From NCBI GenBank assembly GCA_020086605.1, contig JACBWW010000040.1, forward strand, positions 5,536,729 through 5,600,728: a DNA stretch of 64,000 nt, in the 5' to 3' direction. A program made the position numbers and the translations under genes. Source of the DNA: Lanius collurio. Taxonomy: Eukaryota > Chordata > Aves > Passeriformes > Laniidae. Shown one piece after another: positions 11,232-26,639 of this stretch (position 1 is its first letter; every line of letters begins with the position of its first letter). Below the pieces are notes generated by a model, which was not told where the DNA came from, did not search any database, and saw only the letters and a program-made list of their open reading frames with translations.

Positions 11232-12619
11232 CTTAGCAAAAAATTAAACACTATTTAATACACAAAAGCTTGGTCACTAATTAAAACAGATGTCAGTTAT
11301 TTATTGCTCTTTTGCAGAAGGCTGAGAAGCATTGAAGGTGCATGTTTCTCCCAAGCTCCCCTCTTTCTGTGCCACAGTAACCAAGGTCCACATGAGGCAG
11401 CATGGGTGGCACTGTAGAGTGTCACCCAAACGTTCTGGCCCTCAAGGGCATCTCCCTGGAAAATCAGGACGTAACAAAATTTCTTATGTTTGCACATCAC
11501 CTCACAAAAGTGCTACAAAGTTTACAGAGATCATTTCAACCTCACAGGAAGGTTTTCAGAAGGTCTAATTTTATCTCAGTAATTCTGGAGGTTGTTCCTT
11601 CAACAGAACTCACATTTTTGAACGTTGCTGTGAGGTTTGCAACATGAGCAGAGCCACAGCTGACCAGAGAAGGAGACAGGAGCTCCAGGCTGCCAGCTCA
11701 CTCCTTCCCTGCCTCCAGCTCCTCCAGGGCAAGGGCACGGCCCCCTTGGCCTGAGAGATGCCAACTTGTCCCCAGCAGTGACAACCTCAGGGACTTTGTC
11801 CTCCCAGTGGACACCTGGAAGGGCTCTTCAGGACACTGCCAAAAAAACGCACGCTACCTTAATTCTTCCAGCTCAGTCACCTCAAACTTTGCAGGATGTA
11901 AAGCATCTCCTGGAGTGAGGTAACCTGAGCAAGCAGGCAGCTCTGGAGGAGTGCTAAAAATACCCCTGCTGCATCCGTGGGCAGCAATGTGAGTGCTGCA
12001 GCCGCAGGGACCGCCCCAGTCCCGCTCCTGAGTCGCTTCCAACTTGCCCTGCTCTTCCCTTTCACTCCTTATGCAGAACTTTGTGTAAAAATTTGAGAAA
12101 TACAAAGAAGCAAAACGTTTCAAAGACAGAGAGATGGAAAGTTCCTTCGTTAAAGAGTAGCAAACACCATAGGAAACATTAAGAAATAATGTAGCATTAA
12201 TTCCTGCTGGAACGTGTGGGAAATGCATTTCTGAAGGAAAAATAATGACAGTGGAAAGAGCCTCTGATGAGGAACAGTGCCCCCATGGGCTCTCATTTGC
12301 CCTGCTGAGCAAGCACACAGCACAGTGAAGTTTTTGGGGGTGTCTCTAATCTCAACAATAGGAAAGATGAAGGTGGGGGTGGGAGAAAAAGGGCACAGAG
12401 TGAAGACACAAGGCTGAACTTCACAGATCCAGTCTGCCTAAAAATTCATTGGAAAGTAACCCAGTGCAAAGGAAGTTCCTAATGCTCCTGGGATACACTT
12501 AGGCCGTTGTAACCAACGGTGCAGGCTCAGAGCAGTGCCAAGGAGCAGAGAGAACCCTCCTAGCCACCCAAAACCTCGACTCAACCCCCACAGTCTGCAG
12601 GACTGGACTTCACATATTC

Positions 12620-12719
12620 AAAAAAAAAAAAAAAAAAAAAAAAAAACCAACAAAAAGAAAACCCCAAACAACAACCAAAAAAACCCTAAATAATTAAATA
12701 TGTTACAAAACCCCCCAAA
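12620..12719. repeat. Poly-A tract with A-rich flank
   Basis: There is a run of 27 A (12620-12646), then an A/C-rich stretch (CCAACAAAAAGAAAACCCC and similar). There is no AATAAA just upstream and no recognised retrocopy before it, so I do not call it a retroposon tail. Confidence 0.9.
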
Positions 12720-15700
12720 ATGCTGCATATGCTAAACCCATGGAAAAGGTACTTTAAGCCTGAATCTGAAAGCTCATTTCATACACAAACTTCTCCTCCT
12801 GCCAAGCACTGGATCCATGTAATCCACAAGAGTGGGCACTAATGGATCTTGTAACCAGGCTGGCAACACCAGCACAAACTCGAGGCTGTGCAGGGCAGCA
12901 CCCTGCAGTCCTCCCCAGCAACGGCCATTACCAATCCGCTGTGACCTGTGGAGGGGCTTTAGGACTTATTTTGCTTTGGGAAGGATTTATAGATCTGTTA
13001 GTGACTGGCCAGACCTAATGCTGTACTTTGGGAAAGGAAATGAAAGAGGAAGGAAAAGGGGTAATAAAGCATCTTGGAGCAATTCTGGCTTAGGATAAAC
13101 TCAGTCTTGTCAGCTTTGGGGCTTTTATCAGTAAAAGCATTCTGTTTCTTTACTAACTCCAGAGGCAGCAAAGATTTTGGTCAGTTTTGAATAGAAAATA
13201 GAAACGTTGCCATTAAAATGCTGAGAAAATGAGTACGGACTACACTGAACACAAAAAAATCCAAACTTCCTGCAAGTGGTGCTGCTCTCAGAGCTCAAGC
13301 CCTCCTCCAGGCAGCTGTGCTCCACAGCCTCTTCCCTGCCACATGTAGCACATTTTTGTCTCCTTCCATGAGAACAAGAAACTCGTGAACACACTGCTTC
13401 AAGCAGCCAGCACATGTTGGTAGGAGACTGAAAATTATTACTTCCCCTATGGACATCCTTCTCCTTCCTCCCTCTATCCTTGATAAGCTTTTCTTTAAAA
13501 AGTAAGGTAGATTTTGCAGCCCTGAAGGCCCATCCTCAGCTCAGGGACTTCTCATGTCAGGTGAGGCCACTCCACTGACGCAGTGAAGCTTCTGCCTCCC
13601 TTGGAGAAAGCTTATTCCAGGGGATGATGGGGATGCCCAGCTTGAGCATGGGCCCTGTGAGCTGGAGGCACTCCAGCACTACTCTTAGGAGTTCCTGAGG
13701 CAGTGAAGCAAAGCAGGAGAGCAGGAGGAAAAGGCACTTTGCCAAAGTGGTGGTGGCTGAACACAGGGCCTTGGGGAATGAGGAACTGAGGTCTGCAGAG
13801 CCTGTGGCACAGCTGCTACTTCCCAGGAGGAGCACGGACATGTTTCACCTTCCACCAAAACCTGGCCTGTTCTTCCTTGCATGGAGTCCCCTGTCACTGA
13901 CCAGCCCAGAGTACAACTGGATCCTGGGCAGCACCTCGAGAATGGGAACAGACATCAGCTCCCTTCCTCCTCTTCCCTAGCTCCTCACAGCACCTGCATC
14001 CAGCCACTGGGAGCAGTACCCTGGGTGACAGATCTTTTCATTTCTTATCCAGTAACAAACTGTGGAAGTGGATCCAAATTGGACAGGAGGGATGAAGTCA
14101 TAGCTCTGTAGTGTTGAAATCTCTGTAAACATCTTGAGTAATTGTGAGCACACAGTGCTGTACAACATCAGCGCCTGAGAATTAATTTACTTTTTTTGCT
14201 CATCCCACACAATCAGCCTTCCCTACTGGCCCTGGCCAGCCCTCGTGCCCAAGTACAGCAGTATGTACGTGGCCTCTTCTGCGTCTAAAGGGATCTCTGT
14301 ACAGGTCATCCCACTGCAGAGAGCAGGTAAAACCCACATCACATCCTGTGTACTTCCCACAAGGATAAGAATCCCTGAATGTGCAGATCCATTTGTTGTT
14401 AGAAGTAAATCTGCAAAATATCTAATGCCAAAACGTGACTCTAGTGCATAGAAAGAACAGGAAATATTACTCAGCCCTGTAATATCACCTAACAAAAAGC
14501 CCAGATGAATGGAAATTCAGCATTTCACTCACACTAACTACAAAATGTTACTACTCAGGCCATTTTCCCACAGCGCCGGAGGCAAACCCTGCACTGTACC
14601 CTGGCCAGGGTCAGAATAAAGACCCCTGTGTAGAACAGGGTATTCTGTGATGGAGAGAATTAATCATGAGCTGTTCTACTTAACTCAGTAGAAAGCTTCA
14701 TTTTTTCAATCTGTATTGTTGATAAGGACAGTCATGAATGAAAACCACTGTAGTGCCCAGCCCAGTGTCCAGCTCAGTCCGTGGGAGCCCATGTGCCAGC
14801 TCCTCCGGAGGTGCCTGGCACAGAGAGAGAGCCAGGAAGGGAAAAGCAGTCCATGGCTGCCCAAGGACACTCACAGTCACCTCATCAAAGCTTCCAAGGG
14901 AGCAGGATCTTCCTGTCCGCCAGGCACTGCTCTGTTCGCTCACCATCCAAGCCCTACCTCATTCTGCAGCAGCCTCTTATCCCAGAGGCAAGTGGTTTAA
15001 GTAGATCCTTCCTGCTGGGTAGCTGCCACACCAGTTCCATCACTACCTGATTTTCAAAGCTTTTTCCCCTGATTTCCCCAGCTCTCAATTTCCCTGTACA
15101 ACTCAAAGCAAACACAGACTGTGTTTGTCAGCTTGTTTCAAACAGGCAGGAGAAAGGAAAACCAGAAAGCAGTAACTGCAGCATGTTGCTCTGCTGGATT
15201 AATAACACACTGAAGAAAACAGACATTTTTTAGGGAACATTCCTGTCAATTAAAATACACAGTCTTCAAATGCTGCAGTTTTTCACCCGTCCTCAAAGAC
15301 CTCAGCAGAAACCTCTCCAGGATATTGCTGCCAAAATCCACACATGCTCACAGCGGGTTGGAGGTACACTCAGATTTCTGAGTGGCCAAAACCGCTGCTG
15401 GCTACACCTCCCCAGAAACAGCCATTTCCAGCAGGCCTATCAGAAACCTCTTTTGAGAAAGAACAGGCAAGAGAAAAAGGTTCTGGGCTGTGGCAGCTCC
15501 AAACCTTGGAGGCCACACATGTAAAATCTACAAGAGTCTACTAGAAAATCCTGAGGACAAAGTAACTCCTGACTTTTAGAGTTATAACTGGAAAAAAAGA
15601 CTGACTGTCCTCTCAGAACTGCAACTCTCTGTGCACCAAGTTTTTCTTGGATTTGTATCTTGGTAACATGAAGCTCATGAGTTCTTGTCTTCCAGCCTTC

Positions 15701-18700
15701 CCCTGTCAAGCACAATGGACACCCTGAGATAAAGACTCTGCTCAGAACCTCAGCTGCTGGGAACTGGAGCCCTTCATTAATGGCCTATTAATTTACACTG
15801 GGGACAAGAGCACAAGAAAGAACTGGGTGGGTGGATGCTCTTGATTCACTTTCTTTCAGCAAATATTTGATGGCATGATTAGGAAACATGAGTTTGTTCA
15901 ATGGCTTTTAATTACATTTTGGTTGAAGGATTCCCAATCCTACATGCTAAGGAAGGGAGGAGACAAACACTATGGAACTGTGAGTGACACAGATTTTAGA
16001 AAAAGAAACACTAACTAAACAATTCCCACCTTTTAATTAGATTCATAATTAAAACCATGTCATGAAGAGGGAAAATAAAAAACCACAGATCTCAGTGAAA
16101 GGTTTTTGAAAGATTTGGAAATGGGTTGAAATACAATGTGATAATCTAATGAAGGGGGGAAGAAAGGAAATGGAAAGTGTTAAAATAAACTAATGTGTGC
16201 CTAACAGTCACACCTACCACATCCCAGTTAAACATGCCAGGACTGGCATGGGCTAACAAGGATGCAAACCCCCAAAAAAGGGGCAACGGTGTGAGTGAAA
16301 GAAATACAGCAAAAAGAGATGGAACAGGACCAAAAGCCTTGGAAAGGAAAGGATGAGGAAACAGAGGCAGCAGAGCCCAGGTGAGAGGGAGCACAAGGCT
16401 CTGCTCTAGCCTGGCACTAGAGCTGCCTCCTGGTCCTAGAGCTGGGCACTCACTCCCTGCACACCACCTCCAGCCCCACTGGCAACTTGTCCGCAGCATC
16501 CTGGCAATGCTTCCCTTCCCCTTCATTCCAAGGGAAAGCTGAATTACAAGGACAAAGAGCTGGAAGGGGAAAAGTCTCCTCCTCCCGTGAAACAAATAAG
16601 AACTGAAGCAATTTAAATTGGGTGACTTGCCAAGTTTGTCTTTTGCAAATGCATTCACTGTCATTATATGACAGACGTCTGCATTCCCAGAGCATTTCAG
16701 CTGAGCTTATCAGCCCTGAAATACCACTCCAACAAAAACTCAGGGATATCTTCAGCTAATTGACATGTGGATGCCAGATCCTGATCTGGCTTCCCCTGGC
16801 ATAAGGCAGGGGAGCAGTCATGCACCATGGCAAGTCTGGGAGGAGACTCCTCTTTGGAGGCCTCTGAAGTTACTCACTGACATAACAGGTCTGTCACAGC
16901 CCAGGGAGCTGCAACTGGATCCAAATTCAATCTTTGACCCCTACATATTTTAGTAATTATTGCTAAGTATCTTCATTACAACAGCATAGGTGTTATGTCC
17001 CGTTGTAGTGGACTGGTGTGACAAGATTTGAGTGGCAGGGGAAGATTTAGGGTTTCAGTAACAGGGAGACTTTAGGGTTGGCTTCCCAATTCTCAGCCCT
17101 CTAGCTTAGTGCAGATGAGTTACACATTTAAGAAGGAAGAAACACCCTGTCCACCCTGTCCTGCTGATGGGAAGGAGACAGAGAAAATCAGAAGCAAAGC
17201 TGAGCTGGGAAAGAAAGGAGGGGTGAGGAGAAGGTGTTTTAATATTTAGCTTCTATTTCTCATTATCCTACTCTGATTAGAGTGGTAATGAATTAAAATA
17301 ATTTCTCCAGGCCTAGTCTGTTCTGCCCACGACAGTAACTGGTGAGTGATCTGTCCCTGTCCTTATCTCAACCCATGAACCTTCTGCTGTATTTTCTCCC
17401 CCTGCCCAGCTGAGGAAGGGAGTGATGGAGCAGCTTTGGTGGGCACCTGGCCTCCAGCCAGGGTGAACACGCTGTATGTGGTTAGAGCATGGCTGATGCT
17501 GCATTCTCCTGTTTCAATGTCAGCTGCACAACCCAATCTCCAGTGGTGCTGCAGTTCCATGTGTGCTTTGAGGCAGCAGAAGGCACTGCCAGAGCCCACG
17601 TGCTGCTCCTGCCTCAGTCTCCTGAGGAACTACTCTGGCCTGAACTCATCCAGCAAACCAGAAATGTTCTTGCTCTATCCCTGCTGCCCCCAGGCCCTGC
17701 TGCCACACAGCCTTGCCCACAGGAGTGTTTGAGGAGCACCAGTGCAAGCTGCTCACCCCTCGGCCTGACTGCAGCCGCCACAGTCTGGCATTCCCAACAG
17801 AAGACCCAGCTGCATGCCATAAATCTTGGAAAGTATCTACTTTCTGGCTCAAAAGTTCTTTTTGTGGCCAGAAACTGAAAGGGTCTGGGTCATATCTTGT
17901 TATTGAAGAGAAGGAAAACAGAGAACAACAACAACAAAAGAACAGCTCTCACAAACACAGCAAACCTGCAACCTACAGCTCCTTGTATCCTGAAACCCCC
18001 CCCCTATGCTCTGAACCACCTCCACAACCACTGTGCAGCACAGCAAAAGACATTAACAGGCTTAAGTGAATATTCCCATTTTTATACCTTTTCTATTACC
18101 TGATCAAACTAAAATATTGACTCAGTGGTGGTACTGCAATTCCCCTGACAAAGCAGCCCTTCAGTGCAGTAGAGGGAGCTGAAACTCGGGTTCCATTTGA
18201 ACAGTGATAGCAGCACTTAAAACCATTTTCTTTGGAAATGTTCTTGCTACTAAATATTAATAAAACCTTTACATTAGAGGTCTGTGGGGTTTTGAAAAGA
18301 AAACTAATACATATGGAGGGAGACAAGGAAAGCAAAAGAAATTGGAAAGGAACCACATCTAAGTGACAGAGGAACAGAATGATTTGTCTGGAGAGGTGTC
18401 GACAATTGTGTCAGTGCATTTCCATGAGTGACACATGAGCAGAAAAGGGAGGAAAGAAAGGATATTGAAAGCAGAGAGGAAAAAGAAGAAAAGCATGGCA
18501 GGAGGAGAGAAAAAAGCCTGAGACAAGGCCAGGGCTCTTCAGCAGAGACAGCAGAGGTGTCACTCAAAAGTGTGAGTCGTCACCTCTCTCCTAAGTACAG
18601 TCCTGCAATTCCCAAACCCTGCCAGTGCTCCAGCAACCCATCAGGGAGGGACTATCCAAAAAGCAAAAGGCATCTCTCACTGAGGCACTGCTGAAATTTT

Positions 18701-19734
18701 AAGGCAGGACACTGTAACTGAGTAAGGGCTGTGCCAAAAACCTTCATCAGTTGTGGAGCTCGTTGTAGATTTTCAGTTTATTTGTCAAAAGCACTTGGCT
18801 TGGCTTCAGGCCCAACAAACTCCCACTCCTCCCATTAAATAAAATCAAACCAGTGCCAGGAGTTTGTGCATTTCCATCCTGCATCCTTGTCTTTGTGGCA
18901 GGGCCTGATCACCACTGAGGTGAGCACGTTCAAGGTGGGACCCACAGGAATAACAAACCCTCAAAACAAACTCAGGCAAACGTAACACCAAGGTGATGAA
19001 TGCAAAGCTGGAATAAGCTTGCTGTCTACACTTCCTTCCTCTCCCCAAAGCCATGACTTCAACCAGGAGGAAGAGTAAAATATGCCAGGAAATGTGAACT
19101 CTTGCCACTCATGAAGTCTTAGAATAAAGTATCCAGAGGTATGAGGAGATTTTTCAGAACTCTACCACAGATCCTTGTTCCAACAAAGCCACACATAAGA
19201 CAAACTCTGACCTGGCTATTTGAAAACAAAAAGCAATTTCCAGGCTTGCTCACCTCACTCTTCCCCTTCAAAACCCCACCCTCAGCATATTCTGTTTCAA
19301 TGATTTTTGCAACAGCTACAGGCTTAGGTGCTGGGCTGTTTCCACAGGCACTATTCTCTGATTTGGCACCCCAGCCAAGGTATTTTCACTGAACTCAGTG
19401 CCCACAGTGTGGGTGTTCCAGGCTTTGGTAAGATTTGGGAATGCTTTTCATGGGTTCTGCCTCAGTGCCTCAAACCCAGACAAATCAAACATAAAACACA
19501 CAGACACTTCTAAAGATTTGGCCCATGAAGAATGTTCTGCACAATTTATCTCCCAGTGTTGTTCCAGACACAAGACAAACCACACAGTATTTTTGGGTGG
19601 GCTTGTTAACATCTGCCATGAAAAATGTTCTTGAAAGAAAATAATACTCTTTATCACTGATGATCGACCTTTGTCTTTCCTACTGAAAACTGTTTACAAG
19701 TTAATGAGCAGACATTTCTTGTTGTCCTCTTTTT

Positions 19735-19800
19735 CAGATCCAAAAACTAGACTAGAGAGAAGCAAAGTGCCCAAGGTCACCAAGCAAAGAGCTGCAGAGG
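19735..19800 (+). mobile_element. Probable MIR SINE core fragment (ancient)
   Basis: CAGATCCAAAAACTAGACTAG, then AGAGAAGCAAAGTGCCCAAGG and TCACCAAGC, follow the MIR core order (ACAGATGAGGAAACTGAGGC, AGAGAGGTTAAGTAACTTGCC, CAAGGTCACACAGC). The CCCAAGGTCAC piece is exact. It is diverged and short. Confidence 0.5.
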
Positions 19801-20527
19801 CCCTTCCAACTGTCACATTAAAGGTGAGGGGAAAATCCACCACATTTTACTTAGAATCTGCCTTAACAAAAGGGCAATAAATCTGAGCCAGTGGATTTTA
19901 CTTCTTACTACATCGCTGTTACCGTGGATTTTACAGACAACTGATAGCACTAAGTCCAACAAAAAGCACTTTTCTTCTTCAGACCAATGGCTAGTGTTCG
20001 ATTTAAACAAAATCCAACTTCTTTTCCATTGGTCAATTTCATTTGAAGATTTGACAATTTTTCCAAGGATTATTTCATGAAATATAATAGAAATATGTTC
20101 TAGTAAGTATGTACATATATGAAAAGTCACAATTGTATGCATTTGTATTGAGCTTTTAAATTTTGCATTCTTAGAAACATGTTAGGAAAACCTTTAACAC
20201 CATATTTGCTTATTTAGTCAATTGAATTTCAGTCTTGCACTAATGTATCTAATATATCCCTTAGAGCATTAAAAACAATATAACCCAATTATTACTTATA
20301 ATGTTTGCATTTTTAGAGCAAAATATTTTGGTTAACTGTAAGAAGTAGTTGATATTTTAACAAGAAGTCTTTGGAATAAAACCAGAATGCAAAGGGTCAG
20401 TTCACTGTGATTCTCAACCCATAAACGTATTAATTAATTAGAAGTAGCAGCTTCCAGGGAATTTTTCTTAGCAAGGTATCAACGCCTGCAAAGGAAAAAA
20501 ATTAATGAAAGCAGTGTCACAGCCTTA

Positions 20528-24397
<3,870 letters not shown>

Positions 24398-24440
24398 GAA
24401 TCACAGAATTAACTAGGTTGGAAAAGATCTTTGAGCTGCC
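24398..24440 (-). mobile_element. CR1 LINE 3'-end fragment
   Basis: On the plus strand AGAATCACAGAATTAACTAG and then GTTGGAAAAGATCTTTGAG are the reverse complement of the avian CR1 3' terminus (TCAAAGATCTTTTCCAACCT ... ATTCTGTGATTCT). Only about 43 bases are recognisable; the 5' part is truncated or decayed. It is non-coding and inactive. Confidence 0.8.
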
Positions 24441-26474
24441 TGCACTGTGCTGGCAGGAATTTAATAATTGCATATCAAATCAGATTTTGGTCATTCCAGC
24501 CCACACCCAGCACCCTATAGTGACATCTAAAGAATCTTTCAATAATGGGAAACGAAAACCAAGGTTGTGAAAGGGGTACTTTAAACCCTCCCATAACTCC
24601 CTGGCAGCTCCACGTATTTAGGAAAGGGTTCCTCTGCTAACTGGGGAGCAGATTCAATGACATGCAAACCATCTCCCTGTCCTAGTCATCGGATTTAATT
24701 ACCTCAATATTAATATTCATGACTAAGACATGTTATCGCTGCAATCCATCCCCTTTCAGCTACCTTGTTTGGATATATTTAAAAAAATGGCCCCGTTGGA
24801 TTTAAACTCAGCAATTTACACCCCTTGCACTCAGTGGTGGCGCTGGCAGTGTCCACCTCCCCGGGGCAGCATCAGAGGACCTCCCAAGGTCATTTTTAGC
24901 CCTGTCTCCTATAATTTTCCAGTAGGGCTGCACATCTTACATAACATCCCTTACTGAAGAAGTGCTGGAGAACTTTGTATTAGAGTGCAGACGAATTCCA
25001 CGGCAATGCAGCGACTCTGGGATTAGTGCTGTCATGTAGAAAGAAAGACATCTGCCTAAGGCAGGATTTTATTAAACTCACCAGAATGTTTAGGAGCTAT
25101 TTACGACAAAAACACATATTCTTGGGAAGTTTTGGGATGGCGAGCACCGTGGCACTAAGACAGGGTTTGCATTTCTCAGTCTCGCTGTTGTCTGAAATTC
25201 TCCCGCCCCAAGCTCAGATTCCTCATGATTATGGATCCAGCAATTCTTGACTTCTCCCAGTAATTAAAAATATAATTAACTAAGCTGATCTAGTTCACCA
25301 AGTGTGTCAAAACTGAATCCTAGCAAAGGGAAAAGCTGGCACAGGCTGGTTCAAACATCCAGGACGCAGTGGCAGCCCTGACACTTCTCAGGCAGCATTT
25401 TCAGCACACATTACACACAGACAGTTCCTAATTACCTTATCTCTGTAATCAGAGAATTTTATTCAGATTTCACATAAAACAGTGTTTTCTCAGGTGCAGC
25501 ACCTTTTAATCACAGATTAACTATTTATTAGAAGAAAGCATGCTCTCCTTATCTTAAGGCAGCCCTTGCCATGCCTTTAACCAATTCAGTGATGGGCTCT
25601 AATTCAGATTCCAAGGCGTTTGCATTTGCCTGGATTTAGGTGCCACTGTGGATCAGGCAGTTTAGTGAGCAGGTCTGGGCTGACTGTGCACACACAACCC
25701 TATGGTGAAGCTCTGCCAAGGCTTTCCCTTTTCCCGAGGCACCAAGGAATGCCCCAGGTCACCCAAATGCTGCCTGTGACACAACTTACCAGAAATATAT
25801 TGTTGGCTTTCACTTAAAAACATTGCTGATTTAGGCTGCAGGTTTTGTTGCACATTTGGCTTTAGGTGCAACAAAATTTCCAGTTGAATTCATCCAGAAA
25901 AAAAACCAAAAAAGCTAAAAAAAAAAAAAAAAAAAAAAAAGCTTTAAAAAATAAAGGTTTTGAAACCTTGGATGGAAAAAAAAGGATTCAACTATAGGAG
26001 CACCTAAAAATGATCTCAGATGTCAGCTGAGGTAACGCTCTTGCTAACAGCTGGATAACACTGTCACACTAATGGGCTGCTGAAATCCTAACCTTGCTTT
26101 GTTTGGGGTTTTTTGGTGCTAGAGGTGACAACTGCAAGGCTTTGCTTGCTGGCCTGTTTGATATCCCGTTAGCTCCCCTTCAGCCTGTGCTAAATGCATT
26201 TGGCACATTACTGATGGAAACAGAGAAAATCAAACCCATTATGCTGTTGCTGAAGCCTTTCCCACTGGCTGTCAGCTTGTTCTGGTATTGACTGGCTGTG
26301 GTTTATGATCAGTAAAATCGTTATTGGTTCCATTTACTCAGCCACTCGGGTTTGTCCCTGCGCTCCCGCGCTCTCCTGTGCTCGTTAGGAGTGTCCCCAA
26401 GTGCAGGCACAGCCCCCGGACTGGAAACACAGCAGAAGGAAAGGGGGATGGATGCTCAGCAGGCTCCTGCAGGG
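24441..26474 (-). other. CCDC85A long intron; A-rich tract, no gene
   Basis: A poly-A run of about 24 bases sits at 25917-25940, flanked by AAAAGCT on one side and GCTTTAAAAA on the other. The AT-rich stretch 24660-24960 looks like non-repetitive intron with TAATTA-type motifs and could be a conserved non-coding element, but I cannot test that. Confidence 0.5.
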
Positions 26475-26639
26475 AATCAAACAGAAGGCTGGAAAAGGCA
26501 CTAGCTGAGAACAGCTTGGCTTGGGGAAGGAAAGGAGATGAGGGCACTCAGTCGTCTCTCCAACCCAGTGCCCTCATCTCCTTTCCTTCCCTAAGCCAAG
26601 CTGTTCTCAGGCTTGCATTTTCCAGTCTTCCATTTGATT
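26475..26639. repeat. Long near-perfect inverted repeat (hairpin)
   Basis: The left arm (26475-26548) and right arm (26567-26639) are reverse complements around an 18-base loop (26549-26566). The inner 44 bases (26505-26548 with 26567-26610) pair with a single mismatch (G against A, a G:U pair in RNA of the matching strand). The outer 26 aligned bases carry four mismatches, and there is one length change between the two zones. The arm begins CTGAGAACAGCTTGGCTTGG on the left. No transposon termini or target duplication are visible. Confidence 0.97.

Noticed and set aside
12300..12646. Sequence before the 27-A tract as a processed pseudogene or retroposon with poly-A tail.
   Set aside because: No poly(A) signal upstream, no recognisable gene sequence and no target-site duplication seen.
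16146..16664. 172-codon minus-strand frame, the longest on the gene strand.
   Set aside because: Low-complexity, hydrophobic/Ser/Leu mixture with no recognisable domain and no CCDC85A similarity; it lies inside an intron.
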